Assembly (NCBI GenBank): GCA_010093705.1
Contig: MU006093.1
Coordinates: 1,172,849 to 1,236,848 of the forward strand
Source of the DNA: Patellaria atrata CBS 101060
Taxonomy: Eukaryota; Ascomycota; Dothideomycetes; Patellariales; Patellariaceae
DNA: 64,000 nt
Reading direction: 5' to 3'
Shown here: positions 24,051 to 34,545 of the stretch, one piece after another
Layout of the letters: each line of letters opens with the position of its first letter
Numbering within the stretch: the first letter of the stretch is position 1
The notes under the pieces: model-generated
Told to the model about the DNA's origin: nothing
Databases searched by the model: none
The model's input: the letters and a program-made list of their open reading frames with translations, nothing else
Position numbers and translations under genes: made by a program

Positions 24051-24901
24051 CTAGTTGTAGTAGTGAGGAGACGTGTCAATCTTCCACTTCCTAAAGAAAT
24101 TACCCGTCTGATGTTCGCTCGCTATCAGCAATTCAATCATAGCTTCCATTCTACTTTCACATATCCTTCCAGCTAAAACGATCATAGACTTGTCTGGTGC
24201 ATAGTGTTCAGGAGCAGGACGAAAGTCAATACTGAATAGTGGGGCGACGACAAGACACTGGATCCTGTTGCGCGGGTGGGTGTCATCCCAACGGATTGAC
24301 GTCGTGATGACACGCATGTTGGATTCGAAAGGGTAGATGAAAGTCAAATTATCTAACATCAGGTTAGTTGGACGGGTCAGGCTACTGACATAGGGTTACT
24401 TACCTTTGATCTGCTGCTTCATCCTTTGGAGAGCAGGCTCATCATCAGTCTCTACGCCCACTCCAGGATCACTGGTGCTTCGTTTGATCGTATAGGGACC
24501 ATCGCGCTTAGGGAGAGCCGGTTGTGCCAGCAGTGGAGCGGAGGGTGAACGGTAATTGGCCAAGGTGCGCTTTACAGGAATAACAGCAAGAGATCCGGCG
24601 GCTTTGGATCTGGGGGGTCCTGCTGCTGCAGCATATCGTACAGGAGTGTCTGGGACCAGAGGTAAGGTGGGTGGCGCCTTTTTTGGGGCCATTCCAACTT
24701 GATTGCGAGGTCGATTGTGGATCAACTTGTCCAGCTTCCTGTACAGGGACGTGATTTTGCTCGAACGAAGAAAGCTAAAGAGCGCGTAAGATCACCATGC
24801 ATCTCTTTTGTTGATATGTTGACAACATTGACTTACGCTGCGAAATCCAAGTTGCGGATACGCGCGCTTTCCTTGCTCAACTCCTTCTGGTTACGCTCCA
24901 T
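24051..24901 (-). CDS. Conserved-looking hypothetical protein (245 aa)
   Basis: Exons 24837-24901, 24404-24774 and 24051-24352; phases agree across both introns (GTAAGT donors, CTAACCTGATGTTAG acceptor region). The product has a charged N-terminal helix (MERNQKELSKESARIRNLDF, then KITSLYRKLDKLIH), a basic, Ala/Pro-rich linker with a Ser/Thr patch (KRSTSDPGVG) and a C-terminal globular part beginning DNLTFIYPFESNMRVITTSI. The N-terminal helix resembles coiled-coil complex subunits, but I do not recognise the family and assign no function. A 13-codon upstream open frame ends 12 bases before this ATG (see separate entry). Confidence 0.62.
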
Positions 24902-24913
24902 GTCAAGCGTGTA

Positions 24914-24955
24914 CTATTTTGTTACCTTAAGCTTCAAGTTTGTCGTGGGTAGCAT
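24914..24955 (-). promoter_or_regulatory. Upstream open reading frame
   Basis: ATG at 24955 opens a 13-codon frame (MLPTTNLKLKVTK) closed by TAG, 12 bases before the start of the hypothetical protein at 24901. If transcription begins upstream of it, it could reduce translation of the main frame. Alternatively it is genomic noise upstream of the transcription start. Confidence 0.4.
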
Positions 24956-25729
24956 ATTATGATGAATTTGAAGTGCGATGTGAGGGGATCAAGGGTTGGG
25001 TGTGAGAAATGTTGTGAAGAAGTAAAGGGGTGGAGTCTGCAGTAGATATTTACCTTGGAGCATCGTCTCTCGTTTGTCTGGAGGAGACTTGACTTACCAC
25101 CCTGAGAACACCTGATACGTCAGAAGATCAAGAGCAAACGAGAGTCTCCCAGGCTCAAATTTCATCTTACATTATCTACAATTGATACAATCACTTAAAG
25201 ATTTTCCTGAGATTTATGTACAGTACCCTAAGGCCCCACGACGAAAGGAAATATATCCTTAGCCATATAGACGACCTTCCGGTTACTGTTTGTCACTTAT
25301 TTTCTGTACTTTGTGACATCGAGAAGACAATGCACTATGTATGCAACCTTAACCATCTAAGTCTCTAGCTGTGGACGTGAGTCGAATGGGTTGGTAGAAT
25401 TGAACCTAAATTCATCAACCTTCCCTTATCTCTTCTCTAAGTCGATACGCAACGCCCATAGGTTAACCCCCCGGATATTTTCCCTTCTTGGTAAATTACC
25501 ATCTCCAGATGCTGTATGAGACTCATTCTGTACACTCATTTGTATTATATTAATGAAAGGAATGGTCAGTATAGATGAGATAAATGAATAAGCCACCTCA
25601 TCTCCGGACTTCCACGAGCATGAAGAACCACACTCCTCTCCTTATCTTATCAAATTCTAAACCCAAACCCGATCCTGGTCGCTCCTGCTGCATATACACA
25701 CCCACACTTCTATTAAGCTCACGGACCCT
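24956..25729. other. Intergenic
   Basis: About 770 bases between two minus-strand genes; no supported coding frame, no repeat recognised. Confidence 0.55.
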
Positions 25730-26398
25730 TCAAGTGGCTTCTAGTTCCTCATCCCAATGCTGATCCTTCATCAGATTCCATAGTTCCCTCTCCGTGAACT
25801 CCAACAATCCCTGCATTGCGCCTAGGCGACCCTGATTCGAGGAGTACCAGCACAGATTGAAGACCTTGTGGCCTTCTTCCTTCTCCCTTGTCACATACGT
25901 CGTGTAACCCGCGACGAGAATCGCGTGCCAGGCCCACTTGCTCTTGTTAGCTTGGACTGTGATGACATCGAGATTTAGACCCGGGAAGAGGGTGCGGGAA
26001 TTTGCTATACTGGGTCAGTAAGAGAAGGAAGACGCGAACGAATACACACAGAGAATTTGTCGCTTATATGCCTCTACTTCGATAATTCCCCCAGCGAGAG
26101 GTTTGGGAGGGGAAGGAGATTGTTGAGGCGGTCCAGAAGGAGGTGGGGGAGGATACATCGGCGGTGCGCCTCCATTACGATTATTTGGTGGGATGTTTCC
26201 TGGTGGTGCACTTGCTGCCGTGGGTGGAGGTTGCTCTAGGTCGGCAGCAAATGTTGCATGTTTGACTGGACGCGCTGCTTTAGGGATCTCAGGACTCGGG
26301 AATGTATTCGAGCGAGTTGGAGGACGTGTGAACGCTGCGCGTGGGACGGAGGCTGATCTACCCTCTGGCGCAGGTGGATCAAGGGCTGTCGATGACAT
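25730..26398 (-). CDS. Proline-rich hypothetical protein with conserved-looking C-terminus (207 aa)
   Basis: Exons 26050-26398 and 25730-26004 encode 207 residues. Residues 1-105 are disordered and proline-rich (PPMYPPPPPSGPPQQSPSPP, plus ARPVKHATFAADLEQPPP). After YKRQIL the second exon gives a compact domain with many aromatic residues: SNSRTLFPGLNLDVITVQAN, WAWHAILVAGYTTYVTREKE, FNLCWYSSNQGRLGAMQGLL and ELWNLMKDQHWDEELEA. The domain is seen only after splicing (donor GTGTGT, acceptor TATAG). I do not recognise the family; poly-proline may bind SH3, WW or profilin-type partners, as inference. Confidence 0.68.
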
Positions 26399-27020
26399 GG
26401 TGCACTAAAGGCGTTCTATAGCTAGTGATGCTGATTCTGAATATGCGGTGTGTTGGTTCTAGTAACCGTTGATGCTGCTAATTTATGTGATAGGTCTAGG
26501 AATACGTTAAGGAAAGAGACTTGAGAATGCCCAATGGGAAGAGGTAGATTTGAAATCTGAACGTATGTCTAATGTCGCATGACTTGAAGCATCAATTGGC
26601 GAGGACAAAGATCAAGGTTTAACTGGAAGGAACAAGAACACAGTACGTGGTGCCAGTTTCCTAGCTTGGTGATTCATTATGCAAATGCTAAATATACAGG
26701 TACCGTTAAAAGTTTGGTCAAGGGCACCTAAACTACTTAATTAGAGAATAATGTAATGGTGAGTAGAGCCCAGGTGGAAAAGGGGTATCCGGATTTATCA
26801 ATCTGCCATTTAAGTCTATATGCATAATGACATCGAGTAGATACCTGGGGCTTGTTTTCCCTCATTTAAATGATTGATGTCGGAAATAAGCTATCAGTAT
26901 GATTTCTGGACATGGAAGAGATTGAGGTTAGAATGAAGTTACAAAAGACGATAAAGATCTAATCGATAAGATAAGATAGGGCGGCCAGTGATCCTTGCTG
27001 ATCCTTGAACAGGACGACAA
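26399..27020. other. Intergenic between divergent genes
   Basis: 622 bases separating the proline-rich gene and the PPxY gene. The only recognised content is the GATA cluster close to the plus-strand start (separate entry). Confidence 0.55.
26950..26980 (+). promoter_or_regulatory. Cluster of four GATA motifs
   Basis: Four GATA cores occur in about 30 bases (26950, 26965, 26970, 26975), three in direct tandem with 5-bp spacing, 40-70 bases before the ATG at 27021. Fungal GATA factors for nitrogen, iron and light control bind HGATAR sites; which factor, if any, uses these cannot be told from sequence. Confidence 0.5.
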
Positions 27021-27944
27021 ATGGCCATCCCACCCCTCAACATCCGAGATGTCCTATCCTACGCTCACCGTACCTGTCCTTGCGACTGTCAAGACATGTC
27101 TTCCCCCCAAGAGGTTCCGCCTCCCCTCTACCACGAACACTCACCACCACCCTCATTTCCAAAGCAGACCATCCCGGGACAAACGCGCGCTGGAGTTGAT
27201 GAAGCCTTTGTCGGACTTGAAGAGAATGACGTGGATCTTCCTCCCGCATACGCATCCGTAGACACGAGGGCCTCGGTGTTCCGCGCAGACCCTCCGCTGC
27301 TATATTCTTGCGACTTCTCACATACCCCACGCTACCAGCTTCATCTGAACTTGACGCAGTCGGGGAAACCCTACCAGCTTCGCATCCGGCGGCTTCGCCC
27401 CAGTGAAACCCGTCGATTGTCTCTCATCAGCGCCGTCAGTTCTGCGTCGAGCAGCGGCAGCAGAAGTCGCTGTGGCATCGACTACGAGGACGATTGCACT
27501 CTTTATGAGATCAAGAACGTAGCCGCATTCGGTGGTACCGGCATCGAGATTAGAGGATGCCGACTCAGCGCTCTCCCCGGCTACATCAAGCTGGAGAAAT
27601 GCACGGGCCTGACTGGCAGGTATTGGAGATTCTGGCATATGACCCGAAACCCCAATGCCGACAGCTTAAGAGAGGAGAACGAGAGGAAGATGCAGAAGTA
27701 CGGTTACCATGCGGATAATGAGTGGTATCGGGATCTGCTGTTTGATGTTAGGTTCAAGAAGAAGCAGATTGTATGGACTGATATTGCCGGGTATGTTGTT
27801 GCCCGGGCGGTATCGATTGAGCCAGGTAGTGAGATCACGGTTCAGGTTGACCTACCACCGAAGATGAAGGACGTCTTGTTAACGTGTTGGGTTGCTCATT
27901 CTTGGTCTGTTGACTTCGCACCGTGGGCGGCTTGTAGAGAATGA
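27021..27944 (+). CDS. Hypothetical protein with two PY motifs (307 aa)
   Basis: Single exon, 307 residues from the first ATG; an in-frame ATG 25 codons on (MSSPQEVPPPLY) is an alternative start. The N-terminal region carries two PY motifs, PPPLY near residue 35 and LPPAY near residue 75, the sites bound by WW domains of Nedd4/Rsp5-type ligases. The rest looks like a beta-rich domain (YQLHLNLTQSGKPYQLRIRR, YEIKNVAAFGGTGIEIRGCR, ALPGYIKLEKC, DIAGYVVARAVSIEPGSEIT, ending LLTCWVAHSWSVD), perhaps LURP/tubby-like, but this is a guess from pattern only. No signal peptide or membrane span. I do not recognise a name. Confidence 0.7.
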   Translation: MAIPPLNIRDVLSYAHRTCPCDCQDMSSPQEVPPPLYHEHSPPPSFPKQTIPGQTRAGVDEAFVGLEENDVDLPPAYASVDTRASVFRADPPLLYSCDFSHTPRYQLHLNLTQSGKPYQLRIRRLRPSETRRLSLISAVSSASSSGSRSRCGIDYEDDCTLYEIKNVAAFGGTGIEIRGCRLSALPGYIKLEKCTGLTGRYWRFWHMTRNPNADSLREENERKMQKYGYHADNEWYRDLLFDVRFKKKQIVWTDIAGYVVARAVSIEPGSEITVQVDLPPKMKDVLLTCWVAHSWSVDFAPWAACRE

Positions 27945-28210
27945 CAATCAAATGCTTTTCAACTTGAACTCAGTGGTCTTACCGTGTTTCATTGATATTG
28001 GCCTTTCAAGCATGATGGCACAGAATAAGACAAGGTAGTAGGACTGTTCTGCAGATAAGCAGGCAAATTCTCGAAACGAGTGCTATTCATTTCTATGAAA
28101 ATTCGTATTGAGCTAACAGATCCGCTCATGTCAAAACCTAAACGATAACCGGACCATCTCGTTCACTGATTAGGCTAATTGTACACCTCCAATGCATCCA
28201 ATAGCCCAGC

Positions 28211-31106
28211 TTAGTAATCTCCTAATCGCAACCGTCTCCCGATCTCGCGTCGTTGCGAGACTTTCTCTTCGGCCTGATTCTCATCCTTGAGTTTCAAGGC
28301 GTTCATCAAAAGTCCCGCGTCGAAGAAGCCGTCTAAAGCAAATAAGAAAAATCAGCACAAATGAAAGTTCAAGAGTAGTGAAGTGTAAAGTGTAGTGTAT
28401 GGGGGTATATGCTGGATAAATAACAAAAATGAAATGTGAGATTTGAGCCAGACACGCCGCAAAGCCGTCGTATGAGTTCAGGGTAGAAAAAGAGAAGAAA
28501 GGGAATATCTCTATGAAAGGGTTTTCGCGTGCCACACTCTCGTGTGCCGTCTAATGATAGGAGGAGCTTTTCGTGTAACGGGGGGGTTGCTCAATATCGA
28601 TGGTCTGAACTGCGGACTATGCGGCGGCGTGGGTAATCCACCACGGAATAGTGTAGTTGAAATAGGGGAAGGAGGGGAGGGGGTTTTCCTACATCCGCCC
28701 AATCCTTCGTCATCATCTTCTGTGCTATCCTCCTGCGGCGTTAATGTCCCCTTAGCCTCGCTCATTATGATTCTACCACGACTCTTCACTCGGTGACTCT
28801 TTGGTCTCTTCTCTTCAGCTTCACGGGCGCGGCTAGCGTGTTTGTCTGCGGAGGTGCCGCGACGTTTGATCTGGCGGAGGAGTTTTCGAACCTCAAGGAA
28901 GTAAGCTTCAATAGCATCAATGAACCTCGACGTTTGTCGATGTTTCGATGAAGCGCAAATAGAAACTGAACCGTCTTTGATAATATAACCAATACCGAAG
29001 CCATCTCCAGACGTTGGCCCGAAGCCGAATTGTCGTAGCGATGGGTTCCCGCAATTTGATGTAGAAAGAATGGTTGTATTCATGCGGTCCCAACCACTGT
29101 CAGCGAATAATGCCGGCATCGTGTGGTGATGTCCTTGAGCAGCAGGAGAGGTAGAGATTGAGTCCTCCGACATCATTGAATTTCTATTAGGCGATCCAAC
29201 AATCTTTTCCGACCCATCGGGACTTGAACATTGAGCGGAATCGACGCCGTTATTGCTTTGGAAGTCTAGGTCATCAAGGCCACGTTGCCAAATACAGTAC
29301 AAGGCATAGAGATGTCGATCGTGTCCTTGCCCCTTCGCACACTCCTTCGTAACCGTAGTGTGCTTTTGGCATGCTTTTCTTAGGGCTTCTATCTTCTGGG
29401 CTGGTGGATTTTCGCCCCAAAAGGTGCGCACAAATTCCACTGACTCAGATGTTACCGATCTGATGGCTTCGGTTCTACCGTGGTAGAAGAACTTGGTCAT
29501 GGCAGGTTCGTAGACATTTTCTATACGACCATATAGACCGTAATATGCAGCTTGGAACGCCATCTGTACAAATGCATCTGGGGAGAATCCCATTGAAGTG
29601 ATGAAATTTTTTCCGTACGCCATGAATTCTAGCGTCTGAAACTCATTTTGTTGGATCAGATCTGCAAGCCTTGTCTCTGCAAAACGCAAAGCGGTGCTTA
29701 ATTCGGGTACCATATCCCATTCTAATTTATGCGGCGTTGTGCTCACATCGCCGAAACTGTCAGGGTCCCGTTTGGACGGATCGGGACTTTGTGAGGCCCA
29801 AAGGCTGGGTGCGCCACCGTTGATCGTCCGAGCAAAGCGGAGAATGGTATCGGTATAAAGATCGCTAGCGAATCGTAATACAGTGTGACCATCCACACCA
29901 GTATGCTCAAAGTTGATACCAGCGCTTCCATTCTTACATACAATGATCTGAAGTTTGTCATACCATCGATTGGTGCACGTGCCCACTTGAACCCCCTTTT
30001 CAACCTTACTGGAACCACATAGCATATTCATGCATAGTTCAGCGCCAGTCTGAGGCTCAGTGTAATCGAGGCAGAGTACAAAAAGAGCGGAATCAACAAT
30101 ACTGAGACAGTCAGAGTTATTGGATTCCTCGTCTCTGTTGAGCACATCTCGAAGTCCCGACCAAACTTTGCGGTTTTCAGTACTCAACACTCCTAGAGCT
30201 CCCTTGGCAGCTTCTTGAATGGGGATCTCGGTGGCATCGTCTATAATCACCTGGAGATTAAGTGCAACATCCTTCTCTGTCATGATAAGATCGGAGTTGT
30301 CATCCAGGACATCGAACCAATAAAATTGACCGTGGCACAGTACAACAATATGTTTTGCATTGGCGTCCTGGCCAATTTGACAACCATTTTCAGTTGGAAT
30401 TCGTGCAGTACCGAAGAGTCTCGAATATTGGTACATGTCTAACGGTTGTCCGCGTACGGTGTCGGGGGGGAGCTCCTCCTGACGAACAGCTCTGACAAAT
30501 GATAACGCTGAGATTACCAGGGATGCCGCTCGAGTGACTTGATTATTCCTTGCGGGGGTCGGGTCATCCTCCAATAGGAAAAAGGGGTTTAGATTGAGCA
30601 CGACGGGATTATCGAAGTTCAAGTAAGAATCATACCCTTTATACTATTAGTATGGTCCGGGAAAAGTAACAAGTTCTGAACTCACAGAATTGCTCTATGT
30701 AATTTGATCTTCCGGAGGCATATTTCTTGAGCTTCTCATGAAGTTCAACACCATCTCCTTTAATGAAGTCCTGTACCGCCGATACGGTGTCTAGATGTTC
30801 TTTTTGTGTCTGTAATGGTTCTAAAGCATCGACATATTTCTTTAACGTAGACTCAAGCTCGGGAATAGGGAGCTTGGGTAATTTCTCCTGGGCAGCATAT
30901 GTAATACCAGGTTTTGAAGCCGGATTCTTACTAGCTTCAAGAGGTTGCTTACTCTCCTGGGGAAAAGATTGGGTCTCCGCCTTTGCATTCTCCGAAGAAC
31001 GTTGGACTCCGTCAGTCTCAACCATCTTGGCCTCTAAGGTGGGAACCCCTGGTGAGGCGAGAGAAGCGTTGAGAGATACGGGGGTAGTAAAAGTTCTAGT
31101 CGCCAT
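28211..31106 (-). CDS. Carnitine O-acetyltransferase, YAT2/FacC type
   Basis: Transfers acetyl groups between CoA and carnitine, moving acetyl units from cytosol or peroxisome to mitochondria during growth on acetate or fatty acids. Exons 30686-31106, 28693-30636 and 28211-28332 give 828 residues. The first splice restores EQFWYDSYLNFDNPVVLNLN; it uses the AG at 30637, since the AG seven bases earlier gives an immediate stop. The catalytic His lies in FEHTGVDGHTVLRF (about residue 385). No mitochondrial presequence or clear peroxisomal end is seen, which suits a cytosolic enzyme. The last intron is 360 bp (GTAGGA...TTTAG), long for this locus; splicing gives EGLGG-YGFFDAGLLMNALKL, expected of the family. 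Reading on instead adds about 60 codons and stops at 28511. Confidence 0.88.
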
Positions 31107-32679
31107 GAAAGTGATGATGTGTCAGCCTAACAGCATATGGGTGATATAAAGGTAGCGATGGAGAGCAACCGCAGTGCAGTGCGGTAGAAATAGTGACAGT
31201 CGTAAAGGCAGTAAGCTGGCATTGGAAAGCGCTGAGGCTATGCTAGCAGCTGTAAGAAAGAACTACCAAGAAGCAGTATGGGAGATGGTGCTCTTATAGA
31301 GTACATCGGTAATGGACGGATGGGGGAAGTTTGGGTCAAAATGTCACCTCGCTAGCGCAGCAGTGTAGTGATTGACCCTTGCAGAGCTTGCGATAGGCTG
31401 TAAAGAATTGCGTTTCTGGAAATTCAACATCTGATAGTAACGGACCGTGCTTGCGGGAGCTGACCAGAATTATGGGGCTTAAGGTTCTAAGAAGAGACAA
31501 GGTACTTACCGGACGAGCCACTTATTAATGTCTCGGATGGATACTGAAGCGTATGGTTTCCCTGACAAGTTTCTGGTATTTTTAGTCAGTTAGTTCTTCG
31601 TCTACCTACCTATCTTTCTTTAGCTATTCCAGATGAATGCCGGAAAAGTACTCCCGCTTGCGATGACAGCTTGAACAGTCTGTGCAAACCCAAGGGGATA
31701 AGAGCAAAATGGATTCCGGTCAACAGGATGTTACTGGAGCTCTATGTCCTCTGCACCGAGGGGGTCAGGAACCCCGGAAGATAGCGATAGACCTTAGATA
31801 GAGGGACGGGCGAGGGGAACAGATGGTTTGAGCGAGGTAACGAGGAACGAGCTCCCACTGATTGGCTACCGGGTATTTCAGGTTTGTATGAAACTGTTCT
31901 GTATAGAAATAAATGAATCACTGGACCAGTAACGGTGGTGAGCGGTCTCTGCTCCAAACTCAATCCTTTCTCATGCGACCATAAGGTAAGGTGCCAAAAA
32001 AAAGAGCACACGAATGGAAGGACGATGACGAGAAAGGGATCTTTATCGTCTGATGAAGAGTTCAGCTTAGCAAGTGCATCACTACCTACTAACATGTCAT
32101 GAGAGCACCTTGGCAGCTCATGACACGCCTAAAGTCCTTTCAGATGGTTCAATTTCCCCGCAGGGAAAGGTGATGGGTTCGCATGTTATAAGCGCCATAT
32201 GGCTGGCATATAGGCACTGAAAGCGCACCTTAGGCATCCAGAACCCTCTCGTGGCCAGTAGTGATTCCCTAATAATGCTGTCAGTCTGACAGTCTGGAGG
32301 ATGACGGCGGAGGCGTCGGTTGAGCGGAGGCAAGTCAGGCAATATGAGACGAGAAACGCTAGAACCAAGATAGTTAGATTATAAACTGTCACATGCTCTT
32401 GGCACCTGTTTGCTTGTTTTGCATCCTTTAGAATCACCAGTTCACCACCTCACTCAGCTTTGGTACCCTTGCTCCCATCAAGCAACGTGGCAAGCATCCC
32501 AAACTTTGAACAAGCGCTTCTCACTCAAATCCCTCAACCACGATACGCGAAGGTATCATAGATTTGAATTCATTTACCCCATGTTGCAGGGCCCATCTAT
32601 GGCTGCTGTGGGAAAGGCTTATCCATGATAGAGCCATGCCCGCGTATTGCGTCCGCCGAGCACCCCGCCTCCTTGACTG
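31107..32679. other. Intergenic between divergent YAT2-type gene and RAD57
   Basis: About 1.6 kb with scattered short frames on the minus strand (for example 31742-32095), none with family resemblance, splice support or a plausible composition. Presumably holds the promoters of both flanking genes. Confidence 0.55.
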
Positions 32680-34138
32680 ATGACCGATCTCCTGAACGTC
32701 CTACCTGATTTTGGGACTTCGCCGTTTGCACATCTTCTTCCATCGTTGGACAAGAGTCTTGTCACCGTAAGTGACATTCTTACTCTCGATGTTGTCGACG
32801 TAGCCAAGCGAGCCCAGCTGCCCTCAGCGGAGGTTCAAAAACTTGCGCATGCAATTCTTGCAGAGTTGCACTCTCAGTATGAACCTACGCGCTCAGATCA
32901 TGCTAGTGACAATATTGCGTCCGTTGGTGCTGTCGCTCCGTCGTTATACAAGCTGGGATTGAACGATGCGTGGGATACAATTAGTACATTGGATGACCAG
33001 CTAGATACCGTTCTCGGTGGTGGCATATCTCCTGGTTATGTGGTCGAAATAACTGGGGAAAGGTGAGCTTCCTGCTTGGAGACTCTGAACCGTACAGCGG
33101 CCGCTTCCATACAATGGTTCAGCTAACGTCAAGAACAGTGGTGCGGGCAAGACTCAGTTTCTTTTAACCTTCCTCCTGTCTGTTCAGCTATCACCCCCTA
33201 ATGGTCTTTCGAAGTCGGCGCTGTATATCTCTACAGAAGCAGCGCTTGCAACCAGTCGGCTTAATCAGCTTCTATCCTCTCATCCCCGACTTTGCTCCTT
33301 GACTCCGAATGAAAAACCATCCTTGAACCGCATCCTCAGCATCCAAACTCCTGATCTTGAGTCTCAAGACCATATACTACGCTATCAAGTGCCAGTAGCT
33401 ATCAAACGTCACAATGTTGGATTGCTTGTTATTGACTCGGTTGCGGCCAATTACCGTGCTGAGTTTGAAAGACCAGGCTCTCGTGGTGTTTCTGCAATGG
33501 CTCAAAGGAGTGTTCAATTAATGCAACTAGGTGCAATTCTGCGGAGTCTCGCCCGAACGCATAATATTGCAATAGTTGTCGCCAACCAAGTTGCTGATAG
33601 GTTCAGACCACAGGAAAACACCTCAGTCGCAACGTCGAGAGCCACCTCGTTCAATAGCTACAATAGGGACATCAGTTTTAACTTTTCGGCTGATCGAGAG
33701 GAGCTTATTCCTCCTCATACCGACGCACCATTAGAAGCAGCCTCAATCCCTTTGACATCTCCTGATGCCCTGACATTGGACCACCAACAACGTTGGTTTA
33801 CCGGTTGGGGGGATGTTGAAGTTCCAAGTATCATTGGCACACATAACAACCTAAAGACTCCCTCTCTTGGCCTCGTCTGGACAAATCAGCTCTCATGTCG
33901 CATTGCTCTACTGAAGTTTCCCATTTACAGCGAGGGTCAACATCTGCTCCGACCCAGTGGGACTGAAAAGGGTTATGGTCTGAGTTTTGAACACGAGTTA
34001 GCTGGTTGGAGACGATCATTAAAGGTTGTATTCGCGCCATGGATAGGTCCTACACATACGAAGGGAATTGACTTTGAATTATCGAGCGCTGGTGTAAGAA
34101 CAATCGCGGCGGAAGAACCTAATGTAAAACCACCCTGA
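32680..34138 (+). CDS. RAD57: DNA repair protein Rad57 (Rad51 paralogue)
   Basis: RecA-family ATPase that with Rad55 helps load Rad51 in homologous recombination. Exons 32680-33062 and 33139-34138; intron 76 bp. 460 residues, the same as the yeast protein. The intron falls inside the Walker A motif, so only the spliced frame reads ITGES-SGAGKTQFLL (P-loop near residues 125-133). Walker B is VGLLVIDSVAANYR near 222. The leader (residues 20-65) resembles the helix-hairpin region of Rad51 paralogues (VSDILTLDVVDVAKRAQLP). QLGAILRSLARTHNIAIVVANQVADRF is the expected following segment. Start ATG gives MTDLLNVLPDF, as in fungal members. Confidence 0.93.
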
Positions 34139-34545
34139 AAAAATCAACTGTGCATCTGAAAGTAGGAAGTTATCAATACTAGCAAACTGGTAACGTTATC
34201 TATAAACTTCGGAGGCATTTTGGTGGAACGACGGTGTACTGGACCCGCGTGATGAAAGGACTCAGATGATAATGTACTACCTATTCAGAAGGCATGTAGT
34301 TTTAAGCAAATCTCCACTGTATTAGACGCCAAGTCTAGTTACAGGATTCTATGTTAAATACTTATTCTTCGCGAGATTGTGACGATATCTATTTTGGTAA
34401 TTCTATTTTCGGATCGGTATTTTATCGGGAAATTACCAGAGGCCAAACTCACGTCAGCCGAGCTCAACGACGACTCTCGACGTGTCGCACAGTATTCTTA
34501 TCGTACCGTATGATTGTACGGTAGCCCTTCTCTATATCTCTCTCA
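34139..34545. other. Intergenic
   Basis: 407 bases between RAD57 and GPI13, same strand. AT-rich; no gene seen. Confidence 0.6.

Noticed and set aside
31742-32095. 117-residue minus-strand frame between the carnitine acetyltransferase and RAD57
   Set aside because: Composition is like translated noncoding DNA, with no family motif, signal peptide or splice partner.
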